64,000 nt of DNA from Deferribacteres bacterium. Its GTDB lineage: Bacteria; Zhuqueibacterota; Zhuqueibacteria; Zhuqueibacterales; Geothermadaptataceae. The notes below the pieces were generated by a model. The model did not search any database. It was not told the origin of the DNA and was given only the letters and a program-made list of their open reading frames with translations. This document shows positions 18,211 through 27,336 of this stretch, piece by piece. The stretch spans positions 124,001-188,000 of the forward strand of contig JACKDE010000001.1 of assembly GCA_020633675.1 (NCBI GenBank). The letters run 5' to 3'. Position numbers and translations under genes: made by a program. The number at the start of each line of letters is the position of its first letter. Within the stretch, counting starts at the first letter, position 1.

Positions 18211-20259
18211 ATGAGAAAATCGATCATTTCTTGCCAATCCATTCAAATCAACCTGCTACTTGCGGCCTTGTTTGCAGTATCGTCAATTTTTGCCCAGGAA
18301 CAGCAAGCCAAACCTACAGGCTGGACTCCGGAGGAGCTCATCAAGATCAAATCCGTCGGCAGCGTGCGCGTTGCGCAGGATGGCAAGCGCGTCTTATACA
18401 CGATTCGGGAAGCAGTAACCGACGGCGATGAAAGCACGTACCGAACGCATATCTGGATGGCGAACACTGACGGTTCGAATGCTTTCCAGTTCACCTACGG
18501 CGAAAAATCCTGCTCCGATCCACAGTGGTCGCCCGATGGCAGGCAGATTGCCTTTACATCGAGCCGGTCAGGGAAAAACAATATCTGGTTGATCCGAGTA
18601 GGTGGTGGCGAAGCGGAGCAGCTCACAGATGTCAAAACCGGCGTTGGCTCATATGCGTGGTCGCCCGATGGCAACCAAATTGCTTTTATGATGAGCGACA
18701 CCTTGACCAGGGAAGAAGAGCAGAACCAAAAGGCAAAAAACGATGCTCGTGTAGTTGATGAAAATTTCAAAATGAACCACCTGTATGTGATTCCTACAGC
18801 AAAGAATAGCGATGGCAAGCGGGTACAACGGCAGCTCACAATAGGCGATTTTACCGTTGGCGGTGCTTTTGGTGGCGGCTTCGACTGGTCGCCGGATGGC
18901 AAAACCATCGTCTTTTCGCATGTGCCGACGCCGCGCGTCAATGATTGGCCCAAAGCGGACATTTCGACGGTTGATGTTGCGAGCCGGGAAATCAAGTCGT
19001 TGGTGAACTCCAATGCTGCTGAATTCGGCCCCTTATATTCCCCTGATGGAAAATGGATTGCATTCTCGAAAAGCGACGATCCGCCGACCTGGGCGTTCAC
19101 CTCGCGCGTGCATCTTATCAAAGCGGACGGCGGCGAGCCAAAGCCGCTTGCCAACAGCTATGACCAGCAGCCGAGCGTATTTGGCTGGAGTGCAGATGGC
19201 AAAAGCGTTTTGTTTTCTGAAACCTATCGTACGATAAGTCGACTGGGCGCATTGCCAGTCGATGGCGGCGCGCTGGTCTGGCTGACAACCGAGAATCAAA
19301 TGGTGAGCAATGTTCATCTCAATGCGGCCAAAAATTACATCGGTTTTACTTCCGAAACACCGGATAGTCCACCTGAAGCTTTCGTAAGCCGAGTGGACAA
19401 GCTTGCACCGGTTCAGGTGAGCACAATCCAGACGCTGCCAGAAATGGCGCTCGGCAAAACCGAAGTCATACAGTGGCCATCCAAAGATGGCAAGCAAATC
19501 GAAGGGCTGTTGACCTATCCGGTCGATTATCAGGCCGGAGAGAAAGTGCCGTTGTTGGTGATCGTCCACGGTGGCCCGACGGGCGTCTTCGTGCAGCGCT
19601 TTATCGGCAATCGTGGCGCTTACCCGATCGCCGCATTTGCTTCCAATGGCTATGCCGTGCTACGCTGCAATGTGCGCGGCAGCAGTGGCTATGGGCGTGA
19701 ATTTCGCTATGCCAATTATAACGACTGGGGCGGTGGGGATTTTCAGGACATCATGACCGGCGTTGATTATGTGGTACAGAAAGGCATTGCCGATCCGGAG
19801 AAATTGGGGGTGATGGGGTGGAGCTATGGCGGCTACATGACCTCATGGGTGATCACGCAGACCAAACGTTTTAAAGCTGCCTCTGTCGGTGCGGGAGTCA
19901 CCAACCTGATGTCGTTTACCGGCACGGCCGATATCCCCGGGTTCATTCCCGATTACTTCGGCGGCGAGTATTGGGATGTGTTCGAGAATTGGACTTCACA
20001 TTCCGCTATGTTCAATATCAAAGGTGTTTCCACGCCGACACTTATTCAGCACGGCGAAAACGATGCGCGCGTGCCGGTTTCGCAGGGCTATGAATTGTAC
20101 AATGCCCTCAAGCGCCAGGGCGTCGAAACCAAAATGGTGACCTATCCACGCCAGCCGCACGGTATCGGCGAGCCAAAGCTGTTGATGGACGCCATGCAAC
20201 GCAATTTGGATTGGTTCGGCAAATGGATTAAAGGCGACGACAAAATGATGGCACGGTGA
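18211..20259 (+). CDS. S9-family prolyl-oligopeptidase-type peptidase, secreted
   Basis: The 682-aa product starts at the ATG at 18211 (GGGAGA about 9 nt upstream; an in-frame ATG at 18142 is less likely) and carries a signal peptide ending near SSIFAQ. Residues 50-400 form a WD40-like beta-propeller with repeated WSPDG motifs (QWSPDGRQIAF, AWSPDGNQIAF, DWSPDGKTIVF). The C-terminal alpha/beta-hydrolase has GWSYGGYM with nucleophile S538, D618 in GENDARVP and H650 in RQPHGIGEP. This is a dipeptidyl/acylaminoacyl-peptidase of the S9C type and is probably periplasmic. It would take up short peptides produced by the nearby large proteases, which is inference from context. Confidence 0.95.
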   Translation: MRKSIISCQSIQINLLLAALFAVSSIFAQEQQAKPTGWTPEELIKIKSVGSVRVAQDGKRVLYTIREAVTDGDESTYRTHIWMANTDGSNAFQFTYGEKSCSDPQWSPDGRQIAFTSSRSGKNNIWLIRVGGGEAEQLTDVKTGVGSYAWSPDGNQIAFMMSDTLTREEEQNQKAKNDARVVDENFKMNHLYVIPTAKNSDGKRVQRQLTIGDFTVGGAFGGGFDWSPDGKTIVFSHVPTPRVNDWPKADISTVDVASREIKSLVNSNAAEFGPLYSPDGKWIAFSKSDDPPTWAFTSRVHLIKADGGEPKPLANSYDQQPSVFGWSADGKSVLFSETYRTISRLGALPVDGGALVWLTTENQMVSNVHLNAAKNYIGFTSETPDSPPEAFVSRVDKLAPVQVSTIQTLPEMALGKTEVIQWPSKDGKQIEGLLTYPVDYQAGEKVPLLVIVHGGPTGVFVQRFIGNRGAYPIAAFASNGYAVLRCNVRGSSGYGREFRYANYNDWGGGDFQDIMTGVDYVVQKGIADPEKLGVMGWSYGGYMTSWVITQTKRFKAASVGAGVTNLMSFTGTADIPGFIPDYFGGEYWDVFENWTSHSAMFNIKGVSTPTLIQHGENDARVPVSQGYELYNALKRQGVETKMVTYPRQPHGIGEPKLLMDAMQRNLDWFGKWIKGDDKMMAR

Positions 20260-20332
20260 GACTTGCTTCATGGCAGATAGTCATGATATTGTCGGCACAG
20301 TTGTCAGAACTGTTCATTGAACCTGGTGAAAA

Positions 20333-20360
20333 CAAAAAGGCGGGCTTTGTGGCCCGCCTT
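20333..20360 (-). terminator. Intrinsic terminator of the 20387-20812 gene
   Basis: A perfect 9-bp stem (AAGGCGGGC / GCCCGCCTT) with a 6-nt loop is followed by TTTTTGTTTT when read on the reverse strand, 27 bp after the stop. Confidence 0.85.
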
Positions 20361-20386
20361 GCCTTATCGAAAAGAGAGAGCAACAC

Positions 20387-20812
20387 TTAGTCGCTGCCCA
20401 ACGCACCCCAACTGCCGCGCACCACATTGGATTTGGCCTCATCGCCATGCGGGGTAAATGGAGTGAGCGTGATTTTCGCGTACAGCTCATCCTGATCTTC
20501 ATTGATCGGAATCCCGAAGATCACCGTGTCGCCATCTTCATCGAGGGTGCTTCGCGAAACGCCGCGGGTGATCTTTCGCTTGATGCACTGCTCGGTAGCT
20601 TTGATGCAGAGCCCGTTGGAAAGCACCGCTTGCTGATCGTCGAAAATCGGATCATCGCCTTTCAGATCGATGCGTTCGACGAAAACAGTGCCGTCGAGCA
20701 ACTCGCAGCGGTTGAAACATACTTCGTAGGAGACGGTGACGTTGCGGCGGGAATTTGATCCCCCTGGGCCGCCTTTTTGCACGTTCAGTCTGACATCTGT
20801 GATGGTTGCCAT
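20387..20812 (-). CDS. Small acidic protein, unknown function
   Basis: The 141-aa product has an excellent AGGAGGAAATT before its ATG. There is no signal peptide or membrane segment. The sequence is rich in predicted beta strands (NVTVSYEVCFN, LYAKITLTPF) with four cysteines, two of them spaced as CFNRC, and ends in a short acidic tail. I do not recognise a family; an Ig-like or jelly-roll fold is possible. It is a single-gene unit with its own terminator and a 16-bp palindrome upstream, so it is probably independently regulated. Confidence 0.7.
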   Translation of the reverse strand: MATITDVRLNVQKGGPGGSNSRRNVTVSYEVCFNRCELLDGTVFVERIDLKGDDPIFDDQQAVLSNGLCIKATEQCIKRKITRGVSRSTLDEDGDTVIFGIPINEDQDELYAKITLTPFTPHGDEAKSNVVRGSWGALGSD

Positions 20813-21170
20813 AATTTCCTCCTGAAATCAATGGTTTTTGGTAAAATGGATTTTGTGAAATGGTCTCGTTTGCGCAAACGAATGCTACAGCCACCGCAGT
20901 CGCGAACAGAGCAAGTCTGTGTGTTGCTATCAGTCTGCGCATGCGGCGCTGTTAGTATGAAAGATGCATTTGCACGGCGGCTTCCCGAAATTATTTGAAA
21001 AATTTCGCACGTTTCAATTTTAAGCTTGCTTTGCACTTATTTGCAACTTGAACCTCAAATGCATGAAACGTTCCTGTGGGCCATCTGGTTGTGGATTACA
21101 AAGAAACAACTTTTGTTACCCAGATAGCGTCCACACCGCAAGCCAACGCTGCCAAAATAAAATCAGAACA
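20813..21170. other. Intergenic region with a palindrome
   Basis: About 360 bp with no supported gene. It holds the upstream region of the 20387-20812 gene, including the 16-bp palindrome at 20866-20881. Nothing else is evident. Confidence 0.5.
20866..20881. promoter_or_regulatory. 16-bp palindrome, possible operator
   Basis: TCGTTTGCGCAAACGA is perfectly self-complementary and lies 54 bp upstream of the start codon of the reverse-strand gene at 20812. It could be a dimeric repressor site; no experimental or comparative support is available. Confidence 0.35.
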
Positions 21171-21210
21171 AACAAAAAAGGCACTGAACCTTGAAACAGG
21201 TTAGTGCCTT
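21171..21210 (-). terminator. Intrinsic terminator of tRNA-Leu
   Basis: On the reverse strand the arms AAGGCACT / AGTGCCTT, extended by AACC/GGTT with a one-base bulge, are followed by TTTTTTG. It starts 22 bp after the tRNA 3' end. Confidence 0.85.
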
Positions 21211-21231
21211 GAAAATCTTGCCTTTAAGAAG

Positions 21232-21315
21232 TGCCGGGGGCGGGACTCGAACCCGCACGGGGTTGCCCCCACTGGATTTTGAATCCAGCGCGTCTGCCAA
21301 TTTCACCACCCCGGC
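21232..21315 (-). tRNA. tRNA-Leu (anticodon CAA)
   Basis: The 84-nt cloverleaf has acceptor arms GCCGGGG / CCCCGGC with discriminator A, anticodon stem CTGGA/TCCAG around the loop TTCAAAA (anticodon CAA, reads UUG), a class II variable arm (GGGGGCAACCCC) and T-arm GCGGG-TTCGAGT-CCCGC. CCA is not encoded. It has its own promoter and terminator. Confidence 0.96.
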
Positions 21316-21337
21316 AAATTGGTCGAAAAAGCGGCAA

Positions 21338-21366
21338 AATATAGAACAATCACCAGCAAAAGTCAA
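21338..21366 (-). promoter_or_regulatory. Sigma-70-type promoter of tRNA-Leu
   Basis: Reverse strand: -35 TTGACT (21361-21366), 17-nt spacer, -10 TATATT (21338-21343). The -10 ends 22 bp upstream of the tRNA 5' end, giving a very short leader. Confidence 0.8.
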
Positions 21367-21412
21367 GCAACTTTCTGCAATTTGCCACATCAAGTGCAGA
21401 AAGCATCACCGC

Positions 21413-21928
21413 TTACGGACGAATCAGCCAATCCGACCACCCCATTTGCACACCCAGCCAGACCAAAAAGTACATCGTCAGCACAGCGTAGGTGGCGCTC
21501 ACCAGGTCGTCGAGCAAAATCCCCCACGAACCATGCAGTTTGCGGTCGATTTGCCGCGCCGGCGGAATTTTGATGATATCGTAAACCCGGAACAGCAAAA
21601 AGCCCCAAAAAACCACCTGCCACAAATCGCCCTGGTGAAAAAGGATCGGCACGACCAAATAGCCCGCCACTTCGTCCAAAACAAAATTTCCGGGATCGTC
21701 TTTACCCCAATGCGATTTGGCCCAGGGAGTCAGCGCGTGGTTGGCATAGCTGACCAGGAAAAGCGCGATGGTGAGCGCGAGAACGTGCCAACTGAGCGGC
21801 AAAAAAGAGTAGACTGCGACATGTATCAGCACGCCCAGCAGCGTGCCAAACGTGCCGGGTGCAAACGGCATCAGGCCAAGCCAGAAAGCGGTGGCGAGCA
21901 TGCGCTTCAGTTGAAAACTCATGTTCAT
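21413..21928 (-). CDS. pgpA: Phosphatidylglycerophosphatase A
   Basis: The product (171 aa from the ATG at 21928, GGGAAAGG about 6 nt upstream) dephosphorylates phosphatidylglycerophosphate to phosphatidylglycerol in the inner membrane. Family motifs are PGTFGTLLG, DEVAGYLVV and IKIPPARQIDRKLHGSWG, followed by DDLVSATYA. It has about four membrane segments. The frame is open to 22084, giving a 52-residue charged extension (HADATANKKDGGKGKK) not seen in typical PgpA of about 160-170 aa, so I prefer the internal start. It lies upstream of the tRNA on the same strand but has a separate promoter between. The phosphoglycerol pathway link with gpsA 2 kb away (opposite strand) is suggestive only. 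Confidence 0.92.
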   Translation of the reverse strand: MNMSFQLKRMLATAFWLGLMPFAPGTFGTLLGVLIHVAVYSFLPLSWHVLALTIALFLVSYANHALTPWAKSHWGKDDPGNFVLDEVAGYLVVPILFHQGDLWQVVFWGFLLFRVYDIIKIPPARQIDRKLHGSWGILLDDLVSATYAVLTMYFLVWLGVQMGWSDWLIRP

Positions 21929-22283
21929 TTTTTTGCCTTTCCCGCCATCTTTCTTGTTCGCCGTTGCATCGGCATGGGTATCTGTTTCATTTCCTTCCTC
22001 CACGTCATCCGGAATGTTCAGGATGCTCAAGGCTTGTAAAAAAGACAATGCGGGATTCAATTGCAAGCGATTTGATTCGGGCATGTTGCTGCAGCCGGTC
22101 TGTTTCTACTTTTCACTTGATTTTTTGGACGGCATTCGAGATATTAGCTTCTGTTGTTAAGCTTACATTTTTTCGAGAGTTGCAGGCGCATCGCGCGAGG
22201 AGAACTGCTTGATGGCGGTGGTTGCGCATGCGGAGCTTTGAACCAAGTCCGGTGTGCCGGGCTTTTTCTTTTTATGATTTTGA
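21929..22283. other. Divergent intergenic region
   Basis: About 355 bp between pgpA and the DUF4416 gene. The half next to pgpA may be coding if the longer pgpA start (22084) is used. I see no other feature. Confidence 0.45.
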
Positions 22284-22838
22284 ATGGCTACTCCGGGCAA
22301 ACCAGATGAAGCACTGCTGTTCATTGCCTTTTCATTTCAGCGCACCATCGCTCTGCCGACACTGCAGGACCTTGCGATTGCGCCATTTGGTCAGGTGTGG
22401 CAGCAGAGTGCGCCCTTTGCTTTTGCATACAGCCAATACTACGCGCAGGAGATGGGGCCTGACCTGCTGAAAATGTTTGTTGTCTACGATCAGATTTTCG
22501 ATATCGAGCAAGCGGTTGCCATGAAGATGCGCGCGATTGAGATCGAACAGGCTACCTCCGAAAACGGCAATCGCACCATCAATATCGACCCGGGCTATGT
22601 GACACTGGCGAAGCTGGTGTTGACCACCACCAAAAATTTCGATCATCGCATTCATATCGGAGCAGGCATTTTTGCCGATGTTCAATTGCGCTTTCGCAAT
22701 GGCGAATACGTCACCAATTCCTGGACCTATCCCGACTATCGCGAAAAACAGACGTTTGACTTTTTAAAATCCGCAAGATCTTATTTACACCAACTGGTGA
22801 AACAGCATGAAGCTAACCTACAAAGTGGCCGGCGTTGA
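22284..22838 (+). CDS. DUF4416 family protein
   Basis: The 184-aa cytoplasmic product matches the uncharacterised DUF4416 family: a central EQATSENGNRTINIDPGYV segment, KLVLTTTKNFDHRI, and WTYPDYRE near the C-terminus. These are the most conserved parts of that family, which occurs in Deltaproteobacteria, Nitrospirae and FCB relatives. No catalytic residues are established. The gene overlaps the start of purM by 32 bp, so the two are co-transcribed and probably translationally coupled. It opens the long housekeeping run on this strand. The ribosome binding site is weak. Confidence 0.85.
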   Translation: MATPGKPDEALLFIAFSFQRTIALPTLQDLAIAPFGQVWQQSAPFAFAYSQYYAQEMGPDLLKMFVVYDQIFDIEQAVAMKMRAIEIEQATSENGNRTINIDPGYVTLAKLVLTTTKNFDHRIHIGAGIFADVQLRFRNGEYVTNSWTYPDYREKQTFDFLKSARSYLHQLVKQHEANLQSGRR

Positions 22839-23808
22839 TATCGATGCGGCTGAATCCGTTGTCAAAAAAATCGGGCAGCTTGCCCGGAAAACCCATCGTC
22901 CCGGCGTACTGGGTGGAATCGGGCTCTTCGGCGGTTTTTTTGAGCTCGATTTAAAGCAATACCAACAACCGGTTTTGGTTTCCAGCGTCGATGGTGTCGG
23001 CACCAAAATCAAAATCGCCTGCGCGATGGACAAATACCGAGGCATCGGCATCGATCTGGTCAATCATTGTGTTAATGACGTGATGTGTTGCGGGGCAGAG
23101 CCGCTCTATTTTCTCGACTATTTGTCGCTCGGCAAAGTGGAAGGCAAAGCGGTTCTGGAGCTTGCCGAGGGGCTTACGGAGGCCTGCGCCTACAACCAGT
23201 GCGCACTGATCGGCGGAGAAACGGCGGAAATGCCGGACATTTATGAGCCGGGCGAATTCGATATTGCCGGCACGCTGGTTGGTATCGTCGAAAAATCGCA
23301 GGTGATCGATGGCTCCCACATTCAGAAAGGCGATGTGCTGCTCGGCTTGAGCAGCAGTGGCTTGCATACCAACGGCTATACGTTGGCACGTCGCATCATC
23401 GAAATGTCGTCGGAATCGGGGTATCACACCACCTACCCGGATTTGGGTATGAAGATTGGCGATGCACTGCTGATTGAGCACAAATCCTATTTTCAGGCAG
23501 TCAATGCGGTGCGGCATGCCGAAGGGCTGCATGGGATATCCCACATCACAGGCGGCGGGCTGGTCGGCAATACCTCGCGGCTATTGCGTGAAGGTCTGGG
23601 GCTGGACATCGATTGGCAGGCCTGGCAAATACCGGCCATTTTTTCACTATTGCAGCGCCTTGGCGACATTGACGACCAGGAAATGCGGCGCGTTTTTAAC
23701 CTCGGCATCGGTTTGGTGCTGGTGGTCGCTGCCGATGCGATTGATGACATCGAACAAGCGCTGGCAAGCGTCGGCGAGACTGCGATCCGGATTGGTCATG
23801 TCGTGTAG
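22807..23808 (+). CDS. purM: Phosphoribosylformylglycinamidine cyclo-ligase (AIR synthase)
   Basis: The 333-aa product makes aminoimidazole ribotide from FGAM and ATP, step five of purine synthesis, in the cytoplasm. Signature segments are SSVDGVGTKIKIA, VNHCVNDVMCCGAEPLYF, LIGGETAEMP and LSSSGLHTNGYTLAR, all in the expected order and spacing. Length is normal (about 340). Its first 32 bases overlap the end of the DUF4416 gene. Purine genes are otherwise represented only by apt (27622), so the pathway is dispersed. A lone purM in this setting is not unusual. Confidence 0.98.
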   Translation: MKLTYKVAGVDIDAAESVVKKIGQLARKTHRPGVLGGIGLFGGFFELDLKQYQQPVLVSSVDGVGTKIKIACAMDKYRGIGIDLVNHCVNDVMCCGAEPLYFLDYLSLGKVEGKAVLELAEGLTEACAYNQCALIGGETAEMPDIYEPGEFDIAGTLVGIVEKSQVIDGSHIQKGDVLLGLSSSGLHTNGYTLARRIIEMSSESGYHTTYPDLGMKIGDALLIEHKSYFQAVNAVRHAEGLHGISHITGGGLVGNTSRLLREGLGLDIDWQAWQIPAIFSLLQRLGDIDDQEMRRVFNLGIGLVLVVAADAIDDIEQALASVGETAIRIGHVV

Positions 23809-23888
23809 AGCAATTTACAGTAGGACTTCTCCTGCAAATTGCATTTTTGAATAATTGCAAATTATCAATCAACCCAGAGGGTACAGCC

Positions 23889-24899
23889 GTGGCAAAAGTC
23901 GCCATCATCGGGGCTGGCAGTTGGGGCACCGCAATAGCGCGCCTGCTGCTGCAAAACGGCCACAATGTTGTTTTATATGGTCGTGAAACGGAATTGATCG
24001 AGCGAATGCATCAGACCGGCTACAACGATGTCTTCCTTCCTGGCGTGAAGCTGCCGGACAATCTTGCGCTGACAAGCAATATGAGTGATGCCGTCCGCTT
24101 CGGGGAAGTCGTGGTTTTAGCCATTCCATCGCATGCTTTCCGGGCGACGCTTTCTGCTGCGGTCAAAGATTTTACAGAAAAAAATGTGCGGGTGGTGAGC
24201 GTCACCAAAGGCATCGAAACCGATACACTGAAACCGATGCACGAGGTTGCTGAAGATGTGCTGGCTGACCGTCGTTTCGATTTTATTTGTCTGAGCGGCC
24301 CGAGCCATGCTGAAGAGGTCGCCCGGGATATTCCAACCACCATTGTCGCTGCCTCGCATCATCTCGATGCCGCCAAAGACATTCAAAAGATTTTCATGGG
24401 ACCCAATCTGCGCGTTTATTCGCACGCAGACATCATCGGCGTCGAATTGGGTGGGGCGCTTAAAAATGTGATCGCGCTGGCTGCCGGCATTTGCGACGGC
24501 GTGGGTTTTGGCGACAACACCAAAGCAGCCCTGATGACACGCGGTCTGGCGGAAATGACGCGTTTGGGTGTGGCGATGGGAGCGAATGCCATGACTTTTG
24601 CCGGGCTTTCCGGGATGGGCGATTTGATTGCAACCTGCATGAGCCGCCACAGCCGCAATCGCTTCGTTGGCGAACAGATCGGTCAGGGCAAAACGCTACA
24701 GGAAATCCTCGACAAGATGGAAATGGTGGCGGAAGGTGTGCTGACGACCAAAGCTGCTTACCTATTGTCAAGAAAGCATAAAATCGAAATGCCAATTGTT
24801 GAAAAAGTGTATAAGGCACTTTTTGAGAACGAATCTGCCCGCAAAGCTGTGGCTGATTTGATGAGCCGTGAAGCCAAAGCAGAAGAATGGGACAGTTGA
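23889..24899 (+). CDS. gpsA: Glycerol-3-phosphate dehydrogenase [NAD(P)+]
   Basis: The product (336 aa) reduces dihydroxyacetone phosphate to sn-glycerol-3-phosphate for phospholipid synthesis. I place the start at the GTG at 23889, with AGAGGG about 8 nt upstream, because the protein then begins VAKVAIIGAGSWGTA with the Rossmann GxGxxG motif at residue 8; the in-frame ATG at 23847 adds 14 unrelated residues. Other motifs: LSGPSHAEEVA, GGALKNVIALAAGI (catalytic Lys) and GLSGMGDLIATC. The stop overlaps the next start (TGATG), so translation of the universal stress protein gene is probably coupled. Confidence 0.97.
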   Translation: MAKVAIIGAGSWGTAIARLLLQNGHNVVLYGRETELIERMHQTGYNDVFLPGVKLPDNLALTSNMSDAVRFGEVVVLAIPSHAFRATLSAAVKDFTEKNVRVVSVTKGIETDTLKPMHEVAEDVLADRRFDFICLSGPSHAEEVARDIPTTIVAASHHLDAAKDIQKIFMGPNLRVYSHADIIGVELGGALKNVIALAAGICDGVGFGDNTKAALMTRGLAEMTRLGVAMGANAMTFAGLSGMGDLIATCMSRHSRNRFVGEQIGQGKTLQEILDKMEMVAEGVLTTKAAYLLSRKHKIEMPIVEKVYKALFENESARKAVADLMSREAKAEEWDS

Positions 24900-25735
24900 T
24901 GATCAAGTCCATTTTGGTATCCGTAGACGGCTCGATTTATACCGAATCGACATTGCGCAATGCCATTCATCTGGCGAAAGCTTTTAATGCGCGGGTGCGG
25001 GTGCTCTCGGTTGTCGACGCACGTACGTTTGAGTGGGCGATGTCAGTGGGAGCGGATGCGTTTGTGCCAATCATCCCTTCCGCGCTCTACCTCGAAGAGA
25101 CCAAGAATCTGCAACAGCAAAAATCGGACATGGTTTTGAAGAAAAGCCAAGCTGTTCTGCGCGAATCGGGTATCCAGTTTACTCTGCACAAAGAAGTTGG
25201 CTCGCCCACCGATGTGATCAGTGAATATGTGCGTACTGCGGACTTGCTGGTGATGGGAGCGCGCGGCGAATTTGCTGCCTGGAAAAGCAAAAGTATCGGC
25301 GCGACGCTTGATTTCGTCAGCCGCCAGATTCACAAGCCGATTTTGATTGTCAGCAAAGAATTTGTTGCAATGCGCAAAATATTGGCCGCATACGACGGCA
25401 GCGATACCGGCAATAGCGCGCTCAGCCTTGCTGGCTATTTTGCCAATCGTCTGAAGCTTCCGATAATGGTGATCAATGTATCCACCCGGGCAGATGAAGC
25501 TGGCCGAATTCTCGATGAAGCAGAAAAATACTTAGCCAATTATGATGTATCGTGTGAAAAAAAACATTTGCAAGGCTCGCCTGAAAATAAAATTTGCGAA
25601 TTTGCACAAGATCATGCGTACGATTTGATCGTCATGGGTGCCTACGGCCACTCGCGTATTCGCGAAGCGATTTTGGGAAGCACTACGCAAACTGTAATGC
25701 GTAAAGCGCAAATGCCGGTATTACTGGCAAAATAA
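24899..25735 (+). CDS. Universal stress protein with two Usp domains
   Basis: The 278-aa product contains two UspA-like domains in tandem. Domain 1 (about 1-145) starts IKSILVSVDGS and ends with LLVMGARGEFAAW. Domain 2 (about 152-278) starts MRKILAAYDGS and has the ATP-binding signature IVMGAYGHSRIREAILGS (G-2x-G-9x-G-S/T type). The second domain looks able to bind ATP; the loop of the first is degenerate. It is cytoplasmic. The ATG at 24899 shares its A with the gpsA stop. Pairing with gpsA suggests co-expression but gives no clear function. Confidence 0.94.
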   Translation: MIKSILVSVDGSIYTESTLRNAIHLAKAFNARVRVLSVVDARTFEWAMSVGADAFVPIIPSALYLEETKNLQQQKSDMVLKKSQAVLRESGIQFTLHKEVGSPTDVISEYVRTADLLVMGARGEFAAWKSKSIGATLDFVSRQIHKPILIVSKEFVAMRKILAAYDGSDTGNSALSLAGYFANRLKLPIMVINVSTRADEAGRILDEAEKYLANYDVSCEKKHLQGSPENKICEFAQDHAYDLIVMGAYGHSRIREAILGSTTQTVMRKAQMPVLLAK

Positions 25736-25796
25736 ATGCAGATCCGTGCCAATGCAGTGTGCAATGCCTTGGCAATACAAACACAGAACGGAGACA

Positions 25797-27200
25797 ATGA
25801 CCATGCAACCGAAAGCCTTGACCATCAAGGAACTGATGACCTCCCCACAGCAATATATCGATCAGGAAGTCGCGCTGTCCGGCTGGGTACGAACCGCGCG
25901 CGTTTCGAAAAACTTTGGCTTTATCGAACTCAACGATGGCAGCATGTTCAAAAATCTGCAGCTCGTTTTCGAAGACCAGCTCACTAACTTTGCCGATATT
26001 GCCAAAGTCAGCATCGGTACCTCGCTGCAAGTGCGCGGTGTTTTTGTCAAATCACTCGGCGCAAACCAGCCTTATGAAGTGAAGGCGACCGGGATTGACA
26101 TTGTTGGTATGGCCACACCGGACAATCCGATCCAAAAAAAGCGTCATACTTTCGAATTCTTGCGCACCATTCCGCATCTGCGCTTGCGCACAAATACCTA
26201 TATGGCAGTTTTTCGGGTGCGCTCGCTGCTTGCCCAGGCGATTCATGAATTTTTTCAAAAACAAAATTTTGTTTATGTGCATACACCGATCATTACCGGT
26301 ATTGATGCAGAGGGCGCTGGTGAAATGTTCCACGTATCAACGATCGGTGCTGAGAATTATCCGCGCAAACCAGATGGTTCGCTGGACGAATCGCAAGAGT
26401 TGTTGGGACGGCAAACCTATTTGACGGTGAGCGGGCAACTGGCAGTTGAGGCATTTTGCATGGGCTTTCGGAACGTTTACACCTTCGGACCAACCTTTCG
26501 CGCCGAAAATTCTAATACAGCCCGCCATGCCAATGAATTTTGGATGATCGAGCCGGAGATCGCCTTTGCTGATTTGCAGGACAACATGAATCTGGCCGAG
26601 GCGATGATGAAACATCTGATCAGCTATGTGCTTGAAAATGCACCCGATGAAATGGCTTTTTTTAACAGTTTTATCGATAAAGGTTTGCTCGAGAGATTAC
26701 AGGGAGTGCTCAACGCCAAATTCCAAACCATGACCTACACGGAGGCTATCGATATCCTGCAGAAATCTGGTGAGCAATTTGAATATCCGACGGAGTGGGG
26801 ACAGAATTTGCAAACCGAGCATGAGCGTTATCTGGCTGAAAAGACCTTTAACGGGCCAGTTTTTGTAACCGATTACCCAAAATCGATTAAGGCATTTTAC
26901 ATGCGGATGAACGATGATCAAAAAACGGTGCGCGCGATGGATTTGCTGGTCCCGGGTGTCGGTGAGATCATCGGCGGCAGCCAGCGTGAAGAGCGCTTTG
27001 ATTTGCTGGTCGAACGCATGAAAGAAGAAGGGCTGCCGGTCGAGCAATACCAATGGTATCTGGACATCCGCAAATTTGGCACCTTCCCGCACGCTGGCTA
27101 TGGCTTGGGCTTTGAGCGGGCGTTAATGTACATGACGGGCATGAAAAACATCCGTGATGTCATCCCATACCCGCGCACGCCGAATAATGCCATGTGTTGA
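25797..27200 (+). CDS. asnS: Asparaginyl-tRNA synthetase
   Basis: The product (467 aa from the ATG at 25797, GGAG just upstream; 25803 equally possible) charges tRNA-Asn. An N-terminal OB-fold anticodon-binding domain (ALSGWVRTARVSKNFGFIEL) is followed by the class II core: motif 2 region FGPTFRAENSNTARHANEFW and motif 3 region GYGLGFERALMYMTG. The segment GVGEIIGGSQREER and the terminal IPYPRTP are typical of AsnRS rather than AspRS. With a dedicated AsnRS, the cell need not rely on tRNA-dependent transamidation for Asn. It lies in the co-directional housekeeping run. Confidence 0.97.
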   Translation: MTMQPKALTIKELMTSPQQYIDQEVALSGWVRTARVSKNFGFIELNDGSMFKNLQLVFEDQLTNFADIAKVSIGTSLQVRGVFVKSLGANQPYEVKATGIDIVGMATPDNPIQKKRHTFEFLRTIPHLRLRTNTYMAVFRVRSLLAQAIHEFFQKQNFVYVHTPIITGIDAEGAGEMFHVSTIGAENYPRKPDGSLDESQELLGRQTYLTVSGQLAVEAFCMGFRNVYTFGPTFRAENSNTARHANEFWMIEPEIAFADLQDNMNLAEAMMKHLISYVLENAPDEMAFFNSFIDKGLLERLQGVLNAKFQTMTYTEAIDILQKSGEQFEYPTEWGQNLQTEHERYLAEKTFNGPVFVTDYPKSIKAFYMRMNDDQKTVRAMDLLVPGVGEIIGGSQREERFDLLVERMKEEGLPVEQYQWYLDIRKFGTFPHAGYGLGFERALMYMTGMKNIRDVIPYPRTPNNAMC

Positions 27201-27336
27201 GCAGGTGCAAAGACAGAAGGGATTTAGGGTGCAGGCTTGGAGGCTAAAGAAATTACGCAAAGCCAAAGATTGAATGGCTCTGCATAAAAAATTTCTGCGT
27301 TCTAAAAACCCTCAGCCTAACTACCCGGTAAAGCGC

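Noticed and set aside
21191..22039. 282-codon forward frame
   Set aside because: It reads through the tRNA-Leu complement (RTRTGLPPLDFESSAS is the usual translation of a tRNA) and is antisense to pgpA.
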